Origin: Faecalispora anaeroviscerum
GTDB lineage: Bacteria > Bacillota > Clostridia > Oscillospirales > Acutalibacteraceae
Assembly: GCF_947568225.1 (NCBI RefSeq)
Contig: NZ_CANOOQ010000001.1
Location: 868,001-932,000, forward strand
Direction of reading: 5' to 3'
Length of the DNA: 64,000 nt
In this document: positions 1 to 8,487 of the stretch, piece by piece
How the letters are laid out: every line of letters starts with the position of its first letter
Numbering within the stretch: position 1 is the stretch's first letter
Program-made: the position numbers and the translations under genes
The notes under the pieces: generated by a model
The model's database searches: none
The model's input: the letters and a program-made list of their open reading frames with translations, nothing else
What the model was told of the DNA's origin: nothing

Positions 1-396
1 CTTAATTTGCCGGTTGGATTCCTCACCGGATACATATAAAATTCGCAGCTGCTGCCCCAGATACTCACAGATCTGAAGCAGAATCGTCGATTTTCCGATT
101 CCGGGATCGCCGCTAATCAGAATCAAAGAACCACGAACGATTCCGCCGCCCAGCACTCTGTCCAGCTCGGAAAGCCCCGTCTGGTAGCGCTGTTCATCCG
201 CCGTATCAATTTCATTGATGGATACCGGGCGTGACATGGAATGATGCCCGGCGGCTTTGGGAGTAGAACGAACAGGCTCCCGTATTTCCTCGCTCATCGT
301 GTTCCATTCCCCGCACCCGGGGCATTTTCCGTACCATTTGGGGGATTCAAATCCGCAGCCGGAGCATACGAATACCGATTTGCTTTTCGATGCCAT
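1..396 (-). CDS. radA: DNA repair protein RadA/Sms, N-terminal part (runs off the left edge)
   Basis: Only the first ~132 residues are inside the window. Translation on the minus strand from an ATG at 394-396 gives a zinc finger of two CxxC pairs (CSGC and CPGC, within the first ~30 residues) and then a RecA-like Walker A (GDPGIGKST). That order is diagnostic of RadA/Sms, a ring helicase/ATPase that processes recombination intermediates. A GGAGAT ribosome site lies 8 nt before the ATG. The next gene upstream (cwlD) ends 80 nt away on the same strand, so the two may be co-transcribed. The Lon-like C-terminal domain is beyond the edge and cannot be checked. Confidence 0.93.
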   Translation of the reverse strand, partial: MASKSKSVFVCSGCGFESPKWYGKCPGCGEWNTMSEEIREPVRSTPKAAGHHSMSRPVSINEIDTADEQRYQTGLSELDRVLGGGIVRGSLILISGDPGIGKSTILLQICEYLGQQLRILYVSGEESNRQIK

Positions 397-475
397 ACTT
401 TTTATCTCCGATTGATGTTCCTTTATTTTATCTCGATTCTTCTATTATAGCGCGGCAACAGGTTCCCGGCAACTG

Positions 476-1201
476 TTATGCCATTGTTTGCGAAACGGAA
501 TTCCAATAACTTAAAAACCCCTGATAAATTGCAAACGCCATCTGTCTTTGATACTCCGGCTGACTCAGCTTTTTGGATTCCCCCGCGTTAGACAGAAAAC
601 CGCATTCCACAATAACAGCTGGTACCGCCGCGTTTCGCAGCAGATAAATTGAATCTGTGGCAGGCTTTGTTTCTCTGCTGTTTTCAGGCTGCAGAAGAGC
701 CGAGATCGTCTTTTGAGTCGTATCCGCCAGAACCTGACTTTTGGGGTTTTTAGGCCCGTAAAAGATCTGAGCGCCACTGTATTTTCCATTCGTAAAATGG
801 TTCTGATGGATGCTGAGAAAAACGCAATCGCCGTTCTCTTCCACTATTTTCAGGCGATTATGCATATCGGAAGTTTTTCTTGCCTTCACCGTATCAAGTG
901 TATTATCCCCAACAGAGACATCAGAATCTCGGATCATAACGACCCGAAATCCGGACATTTCGAGCATCGGTTTCAGATCCATCGCAATGGCAAGGTTAAT
1001 GTCCTTTTCAATGATTCCGGATTTACTGACAGCGCCGCCGTCTTCCCCTCCGTGGCCGGCATCCAGTACAATAGTTGGCATATAGTCCCCAGCCAGAGCC
1101 GACACCATCTGATCGATTTTTTCAAACGAGAGATATGTCAGGCGTATAAACATCATGCAGCAAAAGATTAACAACAGCAGGGGAAGTCGAAGCTTCTTCA
1201 A
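476..1201 (-). CDS. cwlD: N-acetylmuramoyl-L-alanine amidase, CwlD-like
   Basis: Amidase_3 family zinc amidase of about 241 residues. A single N-terminal hydrophobic segment (about residues 5-25) is followed by the catalytic domain: LDAGHGGEDGG (first His and Glu ligand region), SIHQNHF (second zinc His) and VECGFLSN (catalytic Glu). Length and single membrane anchor fit CwlD, which with a deacetylase makes the muramic-lactam of spore cortex; other Amidase_3 enzymes are the alternative. Start choice: an AGAGG ribosome site is 8 nt before a TTG at 1201 but only 2 nt before an in-frame ATG at 1207, so the TTG is preferred; a longer in-frame TTG at 1276 lies inside the upstream terminator and is unlikely. 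Confidence 0.85.
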   Translation of the reverse strand: MKKLRLPLLLLIFCCMMFIRLTYLSFEKIDQMVSALAGDYMPTIVLDAGHGGEDGGAVSKSGIIEKDINLAIAMDLKPMLEMSGFRVVMIRDSDVSVGDNTLDTVKARKTSDMHNRLKIVEENGDCVFLSIHQNHFTNGKYSGAQIFYGPKNPKSQVLADTTQKTISALLQPENSRETKPATDSIYLLRNAAVPAVIVECGFLSNAGESKKLSQPEYQRQMAFAIYQGFLSYWNSVSQTMA

Positions 1202-1272
1202 TGTCATCACCTCTGAAGAAGTATATGCACCCACCCACGAAAAAACAACGCCAATTGTATTGAAAACAATAT

Positions 1273-1311
1273 ACAAAAAAAACCGCAGGCTGCTAAACAG
1301 CTTGCGGTTTT
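1273..1311 (-). terminator. Rho-independent terminator of the tRNA operon
   Basis: On the minus strand a stem of AAACCGCAAGCTG pairing with CAGCCTGCGGTTT and a short loop is followed by a run of eight T. It sits directly after the CCA end of tRNA-Cys and just before cwlD, so it ends the tRNA transcript. Confidence 0.85.
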
Positions 1312-1386
1312 TGGAGGCGTCACCCAGATTTGAACTGGGGAATCAGGGTTTTGCAGACCCTTGCCTTACCACTTGGCTATGACGCC
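1312..1386 (-). tRNA. tRNA-Cys (GCA)
   Basis: Minus-strand cloverleaf with anticodon GCA, 7-bp acceptor stem (GGCGTCA/TGACGCC), U at the discriminator position as expected for Cys, and an encoded CCA (1312-1314). It is the last gene of the five-tRNA operon. Confidence 0.95.
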
Positions 1387-1409
1387 ATATTCATGATTAC
1401 GGTGACAAA

Positions 1410-1438
1410 GATAACGCTTAATTGCTTTAAGCGTTATC
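1410..1438 (-). other. Perfect 12-bp inverted repeat between tRNA-Gly and tRNA-Cys
   Basis: GATAACGCTTAA at 1410-1421 is the exact reverse complement of 1427-1438, with a 5-nt loop. On the tRNA-coding strand only three T follow the stem, so it is a weak terminator at best; it may be a processing or attenuation hairpin separating tRNA-Cys from the rest of the operon. Confidence 0.6.
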
Positions 1439-1449
1439 CAGTCAAACCA

Positions 1450-1525
1450 TGGAGCGGATGACGAGGCTCGAACTCGCTACCTCCACCTTGGCAAGGTGGC
1501 GCTCTACCAGATGAGCTACATCCGC
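1450..1525 (-). tRNA. tRNA-Gly (GCC)
   Basis: Minus-strand cloverleaf, anticodon GCC, acceptor stem GCGGATG/CATCCGC, discriminator U and encoded CCA at 1450-1452. Fourth in the tRNA operon. Confidence 0.95.
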
Positions 1526-1530
1526 ATTGT

Positions 1531-1607
1531 TGGTGCCTCCGGACGGAATCGAACCATCGACACGGGGATTTTCAGTCCCCTGCTCTACCAACTGAGCTAC
1601 AGAGGCA
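1531..1607 (-). tRNA. tRNA-Phe (GAA)
   Basis: Minus-strand cloverleaf, anticodon GAA in CTGAAAA, acceptor stem TGCCTCT/GGAGGCA, discriminator A and encoded CCA at 1531-1533. Third in the operon. Confidence 0.95.
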
Positions 1608-1612
1608 AATAT

Positions 1613-1689
1613 TGGCGACTCGGAACGGGTTCGAACCGTCGACCTCTAGCGTGACAGGCTAGCGTTCTAACCAACTGAACTACCGAGCC
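1613..1689 (-). tRNA. tRNA-Asp (GTC)
   Basis: Minus-strand cloverleaf, anticodon GTC in CTGTCAC, acceptor GGCTCGG with one G-U pair, discriminator G (the Asp identity base) and encoded CCA at 1613-1615. Second in the operon. Confidence 0.95.
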
Positions 1690-1692
1690 GTA

Positions 1693-1769
1693 TGGTGGGA
1701 GTAATAGGACTCGAACCTATGACCCCCTGCTTGTAAGGCAGGTGCTCTAACCAGCTGAGCTATACTCCC
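1693..1769 (-). tRNA. tRNA-Val (TAC)
   Basis: Minus-strand cloverleaf, anticodon TAC, acceptor GGGAGTA/TACTCCC, discriminator A and encoded CCA at 1693-1695. First gene of the tRNA operon, 44 nt downstream of the promoter -10 box. Confidence 0.95.
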
Positions 1770-1812
1770 ATTTCGGCTGCCGCCGTGCATCTGTGCATCA
1801 GCGACGTGTTAT

Positions 1813-1841
1813 ATAATACTATATATTGTGTCAGTTGTCAA
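1813..1841 (-). promoter_or_regulatory. Sigma-A promoter of the tRNA operon
   Basis: Minus-strand -35 TTGACA (1836-1841) and -10 TATTAT (1813-1818) with exactly 17 bp between them, upstream of tRNA-Val. Confidence 0.8.
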
Positions 1842-1883
1842 CAGGTATTTTCAATTTTTTTCAAAATTTGGTTGGATAATTTA

Positions 1884-2789
1884 TCAGATCGATTTTTGCC
1901 GCAACTCCCCTTCTACAGAGGCCGCGAGATGGTCCAGCTGCTCCTGGGTAAACTCGTACGTTCTGCCGCAATACTGGCACTTGGCTTCCATTTTCCCGCT
2001 TTCATCCGCAAGGGTACGGATATCGTCCGGTTGCAGTGTAGAAAGCGCACGAGTCACACGATCCGCACTGCAGGTGCAGACATACTTGACCGGCGCTTCG
2101 TCCAGTATTTGCATTTCAAAGCCATCCAGCGCGTGCTGGCACATTTCTTCAATGCTCATGCCCTTGGCCAGCATAGTGGTAACCGGCTCAAGCAAAGAGG
2201 CATTGCGTTCCAGCTTTGCAACAGCAGCACTGTCCGCGCCAGGCAGTACCTGAATAAGCATACCGCCGGAAAGCAAAGACTGGCGGCTTTCCTTGTCCAC
2301 CAAAACGCCCAGTGCGCACACGGTAGGAATCTGCTCGCTCACGGCAAAATACTGGCTGATATCTTCCCCGATTTCGCCGCTGACCAGCTCTACCTGACCG
2401 ATGTACGGCTCGCCCTCGCCTAAATCGCGCATCACGCTCAGAAGGCCATCGGATCCGATGGCCGCGCCGACATCGAGCTTCCCGTTCGGCTTATTCGGAA
2501 CCTCTACCTCCGGATGCTCGACGTACCCGCGGCAATTCCCGCTGCTGTCGGCAATTGCCACCACAGCACCTGCGGGGCCGTTGCCTTTGATTTTCAGCGT
2601 GATGACAGCATTCTGCTTTTTGAGCATGTTGCCCATCAACGAAGAAGCCGACAGCAAACGCCCCAAGGCTGCTGTTGTAACAGCACTGGTGCGGTGAATC
2701 TGCTGAGCCATGTATACAATATCAGTCGTCTCGACTGCAGAGGCCATAATGCTGCCGTCGGTGGTGATACAGCGAATAATTCTGTCCAT
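1884..2789 (-). CDS. hslO: Redox-regulated chaperone Hsp33
   Basis: 301 residues, the usual Hsp33 length. The N-terminal substrate-binding domain opens with the family's DRIIRC start and the C-terminal zinc switch is intact: CxC at residues 238-240 and CxxC at 271-274. Reduced, zinc-bound Hsp33 is inactive; oxidation of the four cysteines releases zinc and turns on holdase activity in the cytoplasm. The gene starts 3 nt after the methyltransferase stop and is the last gene of the yerC-methyltransferase-hslO operon; the tRNA operon promoter follows it. Confidence 0.95.
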   Translation of the reverse strand: MDRIIRCITTDGSIMASAVETTDIVYMAQQIHRTSAVTTAALGRLLSASSLMGNMLKKQNAVITLKIKGNGPAGAVVAIADSSGNCRGYVEHPEVEVPNKPNGKLDVGAAIGSDGLLSVMRDLGEGEPYIGQVELVSGEIGEDISQYFAVSEQIPTVCALGVLVDKESRQSLLSGGMLIQVLPGADSAAVAKLERNASLLEPVTTMLAKGMSIEEMCQHALDGFEMQILDEAPVKYVCTCSADRVTRALSTLQPDDIRTLADESGKMEAKCQYCGRTYEFTQEQLDHLAASVEGELRQKSI

Positions 2790-2792
2790 AGA

Positions 2793-3563
2793 CTAAAGTT
2801 CCTTTTCTGATTCTGATATAGGTTCTTTTCTTGCGACTACAACAATGCGTTCACTGTCCGGCTTGGGCGGCTCCATACTGCAGTCATCATAGCAGGCTGC
2901 GAGCGTTAAGCCCGCAGTATGTAACAGCTCGTCAATTTTTTCTAGGGAATAAGCTCTTTCATAAAAATGCTCCGAGCTTCTGTGGTATACAGCGCCTTCT
3001 TTTCCAAAAAAATCTAGATGAATCCCGACTCTGTCCGTTTTTTCTTCGTAATGATTCTGCCATATGCAGTATACGTGATCCGTATCATAAAGAAAAATAT
3101 GATTGGCAAGCACCTCTCGGTGCTTATATAATGTGTTCATATCAAACAAAAAATACCCGCCCGGATTCAGAAAAAGTGAGATCCGCCGAAACGCCGCCAG
3201 AACATCCCGTTCCGAGGTTAAATGATTGATGCTGTCCAGCGCACAGATCACGGTATCCACCGTGCCGTACAAATCCAGCTTCTGCATGGGCTGGCAGAGA
3301 AACAAAATATCTTGCTCTGCTTCGGCGGCCTTCTGCTGGGCAATGGAAAGCATCTCGTAAGAAGCGTCTGCTCCGTATACGTCCAGTCCTTGCTTTTTCA
3401 GCTGCACGGTCAGGCTGCCGGTGCCGCAAGCCAAATCCAGCACCAGCCCGGCCGGATGCCGCAGACTTCTTAAAAGCCCGCAGAAATAATCTGCCCGCTC
3501 TGCATAATTAACATTTTGCGTCAGCTCATCATAATACTGTGCGAAGATGGAATAAGAGCTCAT
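2793..3563 (-). CDS. Class I SAM-dependent methyltransferase
   Basis: 256 residues with a methyltransferase-11-type fold: motif I LDLACGTGSLT (about residues 42-52), then an acidic VYGADAS strand and an ICALDSINHL motif IV region. The target is unknown; the family includes small-molecule and tRNA methylases and nothing here decides. It overlaps yerC by 4 nt (ATGA) and is 3 nt from hslO, so it is translated from the same message. Confidence 0.8.
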   Translation of the reverse strand: MSSYSIFAQYYDELTQNVNYAERADYFCGLLRSLRHPAGLVLDLACGTGSLTVQLKKQGLDVYGADASYEMLSIAQQKAAEAEQDILFLCQPMQKLDLYGTVDTVICALDSINHLTSERDVLAAFRRISLFLNPGGYFLFDMNTLYKHREVLANHIFLYDTDHVYCIWQNHYEEKTDRVGIHLDFFGKEGAVYHRSSEHFYERAYSLEKIDELLHTAGLTLAACYDDCSMEPPKPDSERIVVVARKEPISESEKEL

Positions 3564-3865
3564 TGTTCCGCGTCCCCATCCTCTTCCAGACGCTTGAATA
3601 CGATCTCATATCCGTCGCACCCATAGTTCAGAGAGCGGTTCACGCGGCTGATTGTCGCGGTGGACGCACCGGTTTTCGCAACAATATCGCTGTAAACACA
3701 TTTACTGCGCAGCATATGCGCCACTGTCAGGCGCTGAGACATGGCCTTGATTTCGGGAACGGTGCAGAGATCCTCAAAAAAATCATAGCATTCTTCGATG
3801 GTCTTGAGGGATAACACGGCTTGAAAGAGCTGGTCTACGCTTTTGTCTTTGATTTTAGAATTCAT
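3560..3865 (-). CDS. yerC: YerC/TrpR-type DNA-binding regulator
   Basis: 101 residues, all-helical, resembling the TrpR-superfamily YerC/YecD proteins: an N-terminal helical dimerisation part, the MSQRLTVAHML helix and a helix-turn-helix reading YSDIVAKTGASTATISRVNRSLNYG (about residues 58-82). Its ligand and targets are not known. An inverted repeat CATAC-8 nt-GTATG lies at 3888-3905, about 25 nt upstream of the start, and could be an autoregulatory site (inference). GGATGGAG precedes the ATG. First gene of a three-gene operon. Confidence 0.85.
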   Translation of the reverse strand: MNSKIKDKSVDQLFQAVLSLKTIEECYDFFEDLCTVPEIKAMSQRLTVAHMLRSKCVYSDIVAKTGASTATISRVNRSLNYGCDGYEIVFKRLEEDGDAEQ

Positions 3866-4023
3866 AATACTCCATCCTTCTTTTTCATACTAAAACCGGT
3901 ATGCGTACTCTAAAAGCCATCAAACGCCCTTGCGGCCCTGCTGGCGCGGCTTGTTGCAGCGTTAAAGTGTAAAAGCGATAACGGCACAAAACAATCCTCA
4001 GGCCAGCATGGCCAGGCGAAGAT

Positions 4024-5322
4024 TTACAGATCGTTACGAATCAAATCCTCATAAGACTCGCGCCGAATCACAACACGCGGGTTGCCGTCTTTTACCATAA
4101 CAACAGCCGGACGGGGATTACGGTTATAATTAGATGCCATGGAATAGTTGTAGGCCCCGGTAGAAAGCACCGCCAGTATATCGCCTACCTGCGGCTCCTG
4201 AATCATGGTGTTTTCCTGAATCAAATCACCGCTTTCGCAGCATTTACCCGCGATGGTTACCTTGGTTTCGGCAGGCTGATTCGCCTTGTTCGCAATCAGC
4301 GCGGTGTATTTTGCCTGGTACAGAATATAGCGGGGGTTGTCCGTCATTCCGCCGTCTACTGATACATAAGTACGAATATTCGGAATATGCTTGATCCCGC
4401 CGATATGATACAAAGTGATTCCGGTTTCACCCACCATAGATCTGCCCGGCTCGATAAAGATGAAGGGCACCTTCACGCCCAGCTCCTCGCACTTACGGAA
4501 CACCGCCGTGGACACCAGCTCCATGTATTGATCATACGGCAGCGGAGCATCGTCCTCTGCGTAATGAATCCCGAAGCCGCCGCCGAGGTTCAGCTCCTGA
4601 ATTTCAACACCGGTTTCTTTTTTGATGTCTGCGATCAATTGCAGCATCACTTCCGCCGCCAGTACAAAGGGAGAACTGTCGAAAATCTGAGAGCCGATGT
4701 GGCAATGTACCCCTTTTAAGTCAATATTGGCATATTTCAAAGCCTCCTTGACTGCTTTCATCGCTTCACCGGTTTCCAGCGCAAAACCAAATTTGGAATC
4801 GATCTGTCCGGTTTGGATAAAGCTGTGCGTATGGGCATCGATGCCCGGCTTCACGCGCAGAGAAACATGCGCAACCTTCCCTGCTTCTTTTGCCAGACGG
4901 TCTATGGTCTGCAGCTCGGTAAGGTTATCTGCAATGAAGTGGCCGATTTCATAATCCAAAGCAAGGCGGATTTCCTGCTCTGTCTTATTGTTGCCATGAA
5001 AATGAATACGCTCCGCAGGGAAACCCGCCTGAATCGCAGTGTAAAGCTCACCGCCGGAGGCCACATCCAAGCCGAGGCCCTCTTCTTCGATAATACGGCA
5101 GATTGCCTTGCAGTTAAAGGCCTTGCTGGCATACACAGTCATCCCTCTGCCCTTGTAATGCTTTTCAAAGGAGCTCTGATACCTGCGGCAGTTGCTGCGA
5201 ATCTGGTTTTCATCCATTACATACAGCGGTGTGCCAAACTGCTCTGTCAGCTGTACGGTATCGCAGCCGCCGATGCTCAGATGCCCTTGCTCGTTGATTT
5301 GTAAGTGATCGGAAACATACAT
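4024..5322 (-). CDS. lysA: Diaminopimelate decarboxylase
   Basis: 432-residue fold-III PLP enzyme. Visible landmarks are the PLP lysine in YASKAF (about residue 66), HGNNK, the glycine loop LGGGFGIHY, EPGRSMVGE and the active-site CCESGD near residue 355. It decarboxylates meso-diaminopimelate to lysine, the last step of lysine biosynthesis. It lies 22 nt downstream of engB and is the last gene of lon-engB-lysA. No lysine riboswitch is visible ahead of it; the space upstream is fully coding. Confidence 0.96.
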   Translation of the reverse strand: MYVSDHLQINEQGHLSIGGCDTVQLTEQFGTPLYVMDENQIRSNCRRYQSSFEKHYKGRGMTVYASKAFNCKAICRIIEEEGLGLDVASGGELYTAIQAGFPAERIHFHGNNKTEQEIRLALDYEIGHFIADNLTELQTIDRLAKEAGKVAHVSLRVKPGIDAHTHSFIQTGQIDSKFGFALETGEAMKAVKEALKYANIDLKGVHCHIGSQIFDSSPFVLAAEVMLQLIADIKKETGVEIQELNLGGGFGIHYAEDDAPLPYDQYMELVSTAVFRKCEELGVKVPFIFIEPGRSMVGETGITLYHIGGIKHIPNIRTYVSVDGGMTDNPRYILYQAKYTALIANKANQPAETKVTIAGKCCESGDLIQENTMIQEPQVGDILAVLSTGAYNYSMASNYNRNPRPAVVMVKDGNPRVVIRRESYEDLIRNDL

Positions 5323-5344
5323 AGTCGAATTCCCCCTTCGGTAT

Positions 5345-5938
5345 TTATTGCTCTTGTACGGCGCAGGCCGCCGTAATCCATTCCTTCAGCGTGTCGAGCC
5401 CTTCTCCATTGGTAGAAGAAAATGGCAGGAGCCGAACCTGCTCCCGATCCTGAAACAGGTCGTCATACAGCTGAATTTGAGCGGCGCGCTCCCCTTTGTT
5501 CAGCTTGTCGCACTTTGTCATGACAACTGCAAAGGGAACTCCGCCCGCACTCAAAAAGTCAATCATATGCAAATCATCCGCCGTAGGCTTGTGGCGCATA
5601 TCCACAATCTGCACCACCAGACCAATGCGGCGACCGGCGGAAAAATAGCCCTCCACCAAATGCGCCCACCGCAGCTTTTCGGACTGCGAAACCTTTGCGT
5701 AGCCGTAACCCGGCAAATCCACCAGTCGGCAGTCTGCCAGCCGGTAAAAATTGATGGTACCGGTCTTGCCGGGCGTGGCACTGACTCTTGCCAGCGCCTT
5801 TCGGTTCACCAGCTTATTGATTAAAGAAGATTTACCGACGTTAGAGCGGCCAGAAAAAACGATTTCCGGCAGATCATCGGGAGGAAGCTGATCCACCCGA
5901 CCGGCGGCAAACTCAAAAGCAGCATTATCAAATCTCAA
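5345..5938 (-). CDS. engB: Ribosome biogenesis GTPase EngB/YsxC
   Basis: 197 residues with all GTPase motifs: G1 GRSNVGKSS (about 31-39), G2 TPGKTGT, G3 DLPGYGYA, G4 TKCDK, G5 near SSTNGEG. YsxC/EngB acts in 50S subunit assembly and is essential in many bacteria. Start is a TTG with AGAGGTG 7-11 nt before it. It lies 10 nt after lon, the arrangement lon-ysxC also seen in Bacillus. Confidence 0.95.
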   Translation of the reverse strand: MRFDNAAFEFAAGRVDQLPPDDLPEIVFSGRSNVGKSSLINKLVNRKALARVSATPGKTGTINFYRLADCRLVDLPGYGYAKVSQSEKLRWAHLVEGYFSAGRRIGLVVQIVDMRHKPTADDLHMIDFLSAGGVPFAVVMTKCDKLNKGERAAQIQLYDDLFQDREQVRLLPFSSTNGEGLDTLKEWITAACAVQEQ

Positions 5939-5948
5939 TTTAACACCT

Positions 5949-8396
5949 CTAACATTGGGGCTGCTCCCGCATCACAGGTGGCTGAGGCTGTGCAACAGGA
6001 TCTGCACTTTTGGCAGGCTCAGCAGCCTGAGGCACAGCCTTGGCTTGCGGCAACGGGTGGGGCCTCTTGGTCAACGCCAAGCCAAGCACTTCATCAATTT
6101 TCTTCACCGGAACAAAATGAACGTTTTCCTTGACTACGTCATCAAACTCCGATACGTCGGAGAAATTATCCTCCGGAATGATAACCGTGCGAATTCCGTT
6201 GCGGTAAGCGGCCATAGACTTCTCTTTCAGGCCACCGATCGGCAGTACCCGGCCGCGCAGGGTAATCTCGCCGGTCATTGCCACGTCGTGGCGGATGGGA
6301 ATTTGAGCAAGCGCGGAGGTAATGGCGGTTGCCATTGCGATACCGGCCGAGGGGCCGTCCTTCGGGATAGCTCCCTCCGGCACATGGATGTGAATATCCG
6401 TTTTATTGTAGAACTGCCCGTCGATCCCCAGCTGTGTTGCTTTAGAGCGAATGCAGCTAATCGCAGTCTGGGCGGATTCCTTCATCACATTGCCGAGAGA
6501 ACCGGTCAGCTGCAGCTTTCCGTTCCCTTCCATCACAGCAACCTCAATGGGCATCGTCTGGCCGCCCACGCTGGTCCAGGCCAGGCCGTTAACAAGGCCG
6601 ACCTCGTCAAGTTTATTCCGGCTTTCCGGCTTAAATCGGCGGGGCCCAAGCAGGCCTTCCAAATCAGCAGGCTTTACCGTAATTTTCAAATCTTCTTCCG
6701 CCACGATCCGCTTCGCGCATTTTCTGCAGATCGCCGCAATGTTGCGTTCCAGATTTCGCACGCCCGCCTCACGGGTGTAGCTATCAATCAGATCACGTAC
6801 CGCAGCCGGTGTAATCCGCAGGATTTGTGCATTGATTCCGTGCTTTTTCAGCTGCTTGGGAATCAGGTGCTTTGTCGCAATCTGAAATTTTTCTTCGTGC
6901 GTGTAGCTCGAAAGAAAAATGACATCCATGCGGTCCAACAGCGGTTCCGGAATGGTATTGGCATCGTTGGCCGTCGTCAAGAACAGCACCTTGCTCAAAT
7001 CGAACGGCATATCGATATAGTGATCGTAAAACGCGGAATTCTGCTCCGAATCCAGAACCTCGAGCAATGCGGCCGCAGGGTCGCCGCGAAAGCTGTTGCC
7101 CAGCTTATCGATTTCATCCAGCAGGATCAGAGGATTATTGACCCCCGACTGCTTGACCGCGTTCATAATTCGCCCCGGCATGGAGCCGATATAGGTGCGC
7201 CGGTGACCCATAATATCGGACTCATCATGGATGCCGCCCAAAGAAACACGCACATATTTGCGGCCGATCGCTTTGGCGATGGAACGGGCAATGGAGGTTT
7301 TTCCGACACCGGGCGGGCCCACCAGGCAGACGATCTGCCCGTTGATGTCTGGAGCCAGCTTGCGGACAGCCAGCGTTTCGAGAATCCGTTCCTTGACCTT
7401 TTTGAGGCCGTAATGATCCCTATCCAAAACGCGCTGCGCCTTCAAAAGATCGATCGTTTCCTTGGAGGATGTACTCCAAGGCAGCTCCATGCAAACGTCC
7501 AGATAATTGCGGATAACGCTCGCTTCGTGCGAACCGAACGGCATTTTTCCGAAACGTTCGCATTCCTTCAGTAGCTTTTCCTGTTGTTTTTTCGGCATAT
7601 CGAGCTTTAAAATCCGCTCGCGCAGCTCTTCGGCTTCCTCCTGGGGGTTGTCGTCCTCCCCCAGCTCGTAATTAATCGCCTTGATCTGCTCCCGCAGAAA
7701 ATAATCCCGCTGGTTCTGGTTCATCTGCTCCCGGGCCTTTTCAGTGATTTCATTCTCGATTTCCAGTACCTGAACCTCATGCTCGAGAATATCTACCAGC
7801 TTTTCCAGCCGGCGAACCGGGTGCAGCTCCTCCAAAATGACCTGCTTCTGCTCAAAATCGAGCATCAGGTTCGACGCAATATAGTCGGCCAGGGGGCCAC
7901 AGCTCTTGTTTTTTACAACACCAATTACGATGTCGGGCGAAATACGCTTATAATTTTGCAGGTATCTTTCAAACAGACTCTGCGTATAGCGAACCAAAGC
8001 CTCCGTTTTATTGCCCACTCGCGCCGGCAGTGTTTGCAGCGGCACGGCCTTCACTGTTAAAAACGGAGATTCGCTGACAACCTCTTCTATCTGCGCACGG
8101 CAGATTCCCTCCGCCAAAAGACGAACCCCGTCTTCCGTATGGTGCAGAATCTGCTTAATCTTCGCGATGACACCAATCTGGAATACCTGCTCGGAATCCG
8201 GATCATTATCCTCCAGATCCCTTTGAGCCACCAGAAAAATCGTCTGATTTTGCTCCATTGCCTCATGCAGGGCCAAAATCGATTTTTTTCTTCCCGCATC
8301 AAATTGCAGAATCATACCGGGAAACAAAACCAGCCCGCGCAATGCCAAAACCGGCAAGGTTTGTAGTTCTGTTTGTCGCTCGATTTTTTTGCTCAT
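5949..8396 (-). CDS. lon: ATP-dependent protease Lon
   Basis: 815 residues, LonA layout: N-terminal substrate domain (1-~200), coiled linker, AAA+ module with Walker A GPPGVGKTS (about 358) and Walker B LLDEIDK, then the C-terminal protease with the Ser of PKDGPSAGIA and the Lys of GGLKEKSMAA forming the catalytic dyad. The tail after ~785 is rich in Pro, Ala and Gln and is probably disordered. A strong terminator stands between clpX and lon, so lon-engB-lysA should have its own promoter in or just after that hairpin; only a weak TACAAT is visible. Confidence 0.97.
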   Translation of the reverse strand: MSKKIERQTELQTLPVLALRGLVLFPGMILQFDAGRKKSILALHEAMEQNQTIFLVAQRDLEDNDPDSEQVFQIGVIAKIKQILHHTEDGVRLLAEGICRAQIEEVVSESPFLTVKAVPLQTLPARVGNKTEALVRYTQSLFERYLQNYKRISPDIVIGVVKNKSCGPLADYIASNLMLDFEQKQVILEELHPVRRLEKLVDILEHEVQVLEIENEITEKAREQMNQNQRDYFLREQIKAINYELGEDDNPQEEAEELRERILKLDMPKKQQEKLLKECERFGKMPFGSHEASVIRNYLDVCMELPWSTSSKETIDLLKAQRVLDRDHYGLKKVKERILETLAVRKLAPDINGQIVCLVGPPGVGKTSIARSIAKAIGRKYVRVSLGGIHDESDIMGHRRTYIGSMPGRIMNAVKQSGVNNPLILLDEIDKLGNSFRGDPAAALLEVLDSEQNSAFYDHYIDMPFDLSKVLFLTTANDANTIPEPLLDRMDVIFLSSYTHEEKFQIATKHLIPKQLKKHGINAQILRITPAAVRDLIDSYTREAGVRNLERNIAAICRKCAKRIVAEEDLKITVKPADLEGLLGPRRFKPESRNKLDEVGLVNGLAWTSVGGQTMPIEVAVMEGNGKLQLTGSLGNVMKESAQTAISCIRSKATQLGIDGQFYNKTDIHIHVPEGAIPKDGPSAGIAMATAITSALAQIPIRHDVAMTGEITLRGRVLPIGGLKEKSMAAYRNGIRTVIIPEDNFSDVSEFDDVVKENVHFVPVKKIDEVLGLALTKRPHPLPQAKAVPQAAEPAKSADPVAQPQPPVMREQPQC

Positions 8397-8424
8397 ATTT
8401 CACTCCTATTGTAATTCAGTGGAA

Positions 8425-8477
8425 GAAAAAAGCTGTTGCTAACAAGGATAGATTCCTGTTCCTTGTCAACAACAGCT
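8425..8477 (-). terminator. Terminator between clpX and lon
   Basis: On the minus strand AGCTGTTG-TTGACAAGGA pairs with TCCTTGTTAGCAACAGCT in a long stem and is followed by six T. It separates tig/clpP/clpX from lon. Confidence 0.85.
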
Positions 8478-8487
8478 ATGCTGTGAA

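Noticed and set aside
5323..5344. Lysine riboswitch ahead of lysA
   Set aside because: The gap to engB is 22 nt; no room for the aptamer.
5955..7574. 539-codon open frame on the plus strand opposite lon
   Set aside because: It mirrors the codon pattern of lon, has no ribosome site and its translation shows no domain; lon on the other strand is certain.
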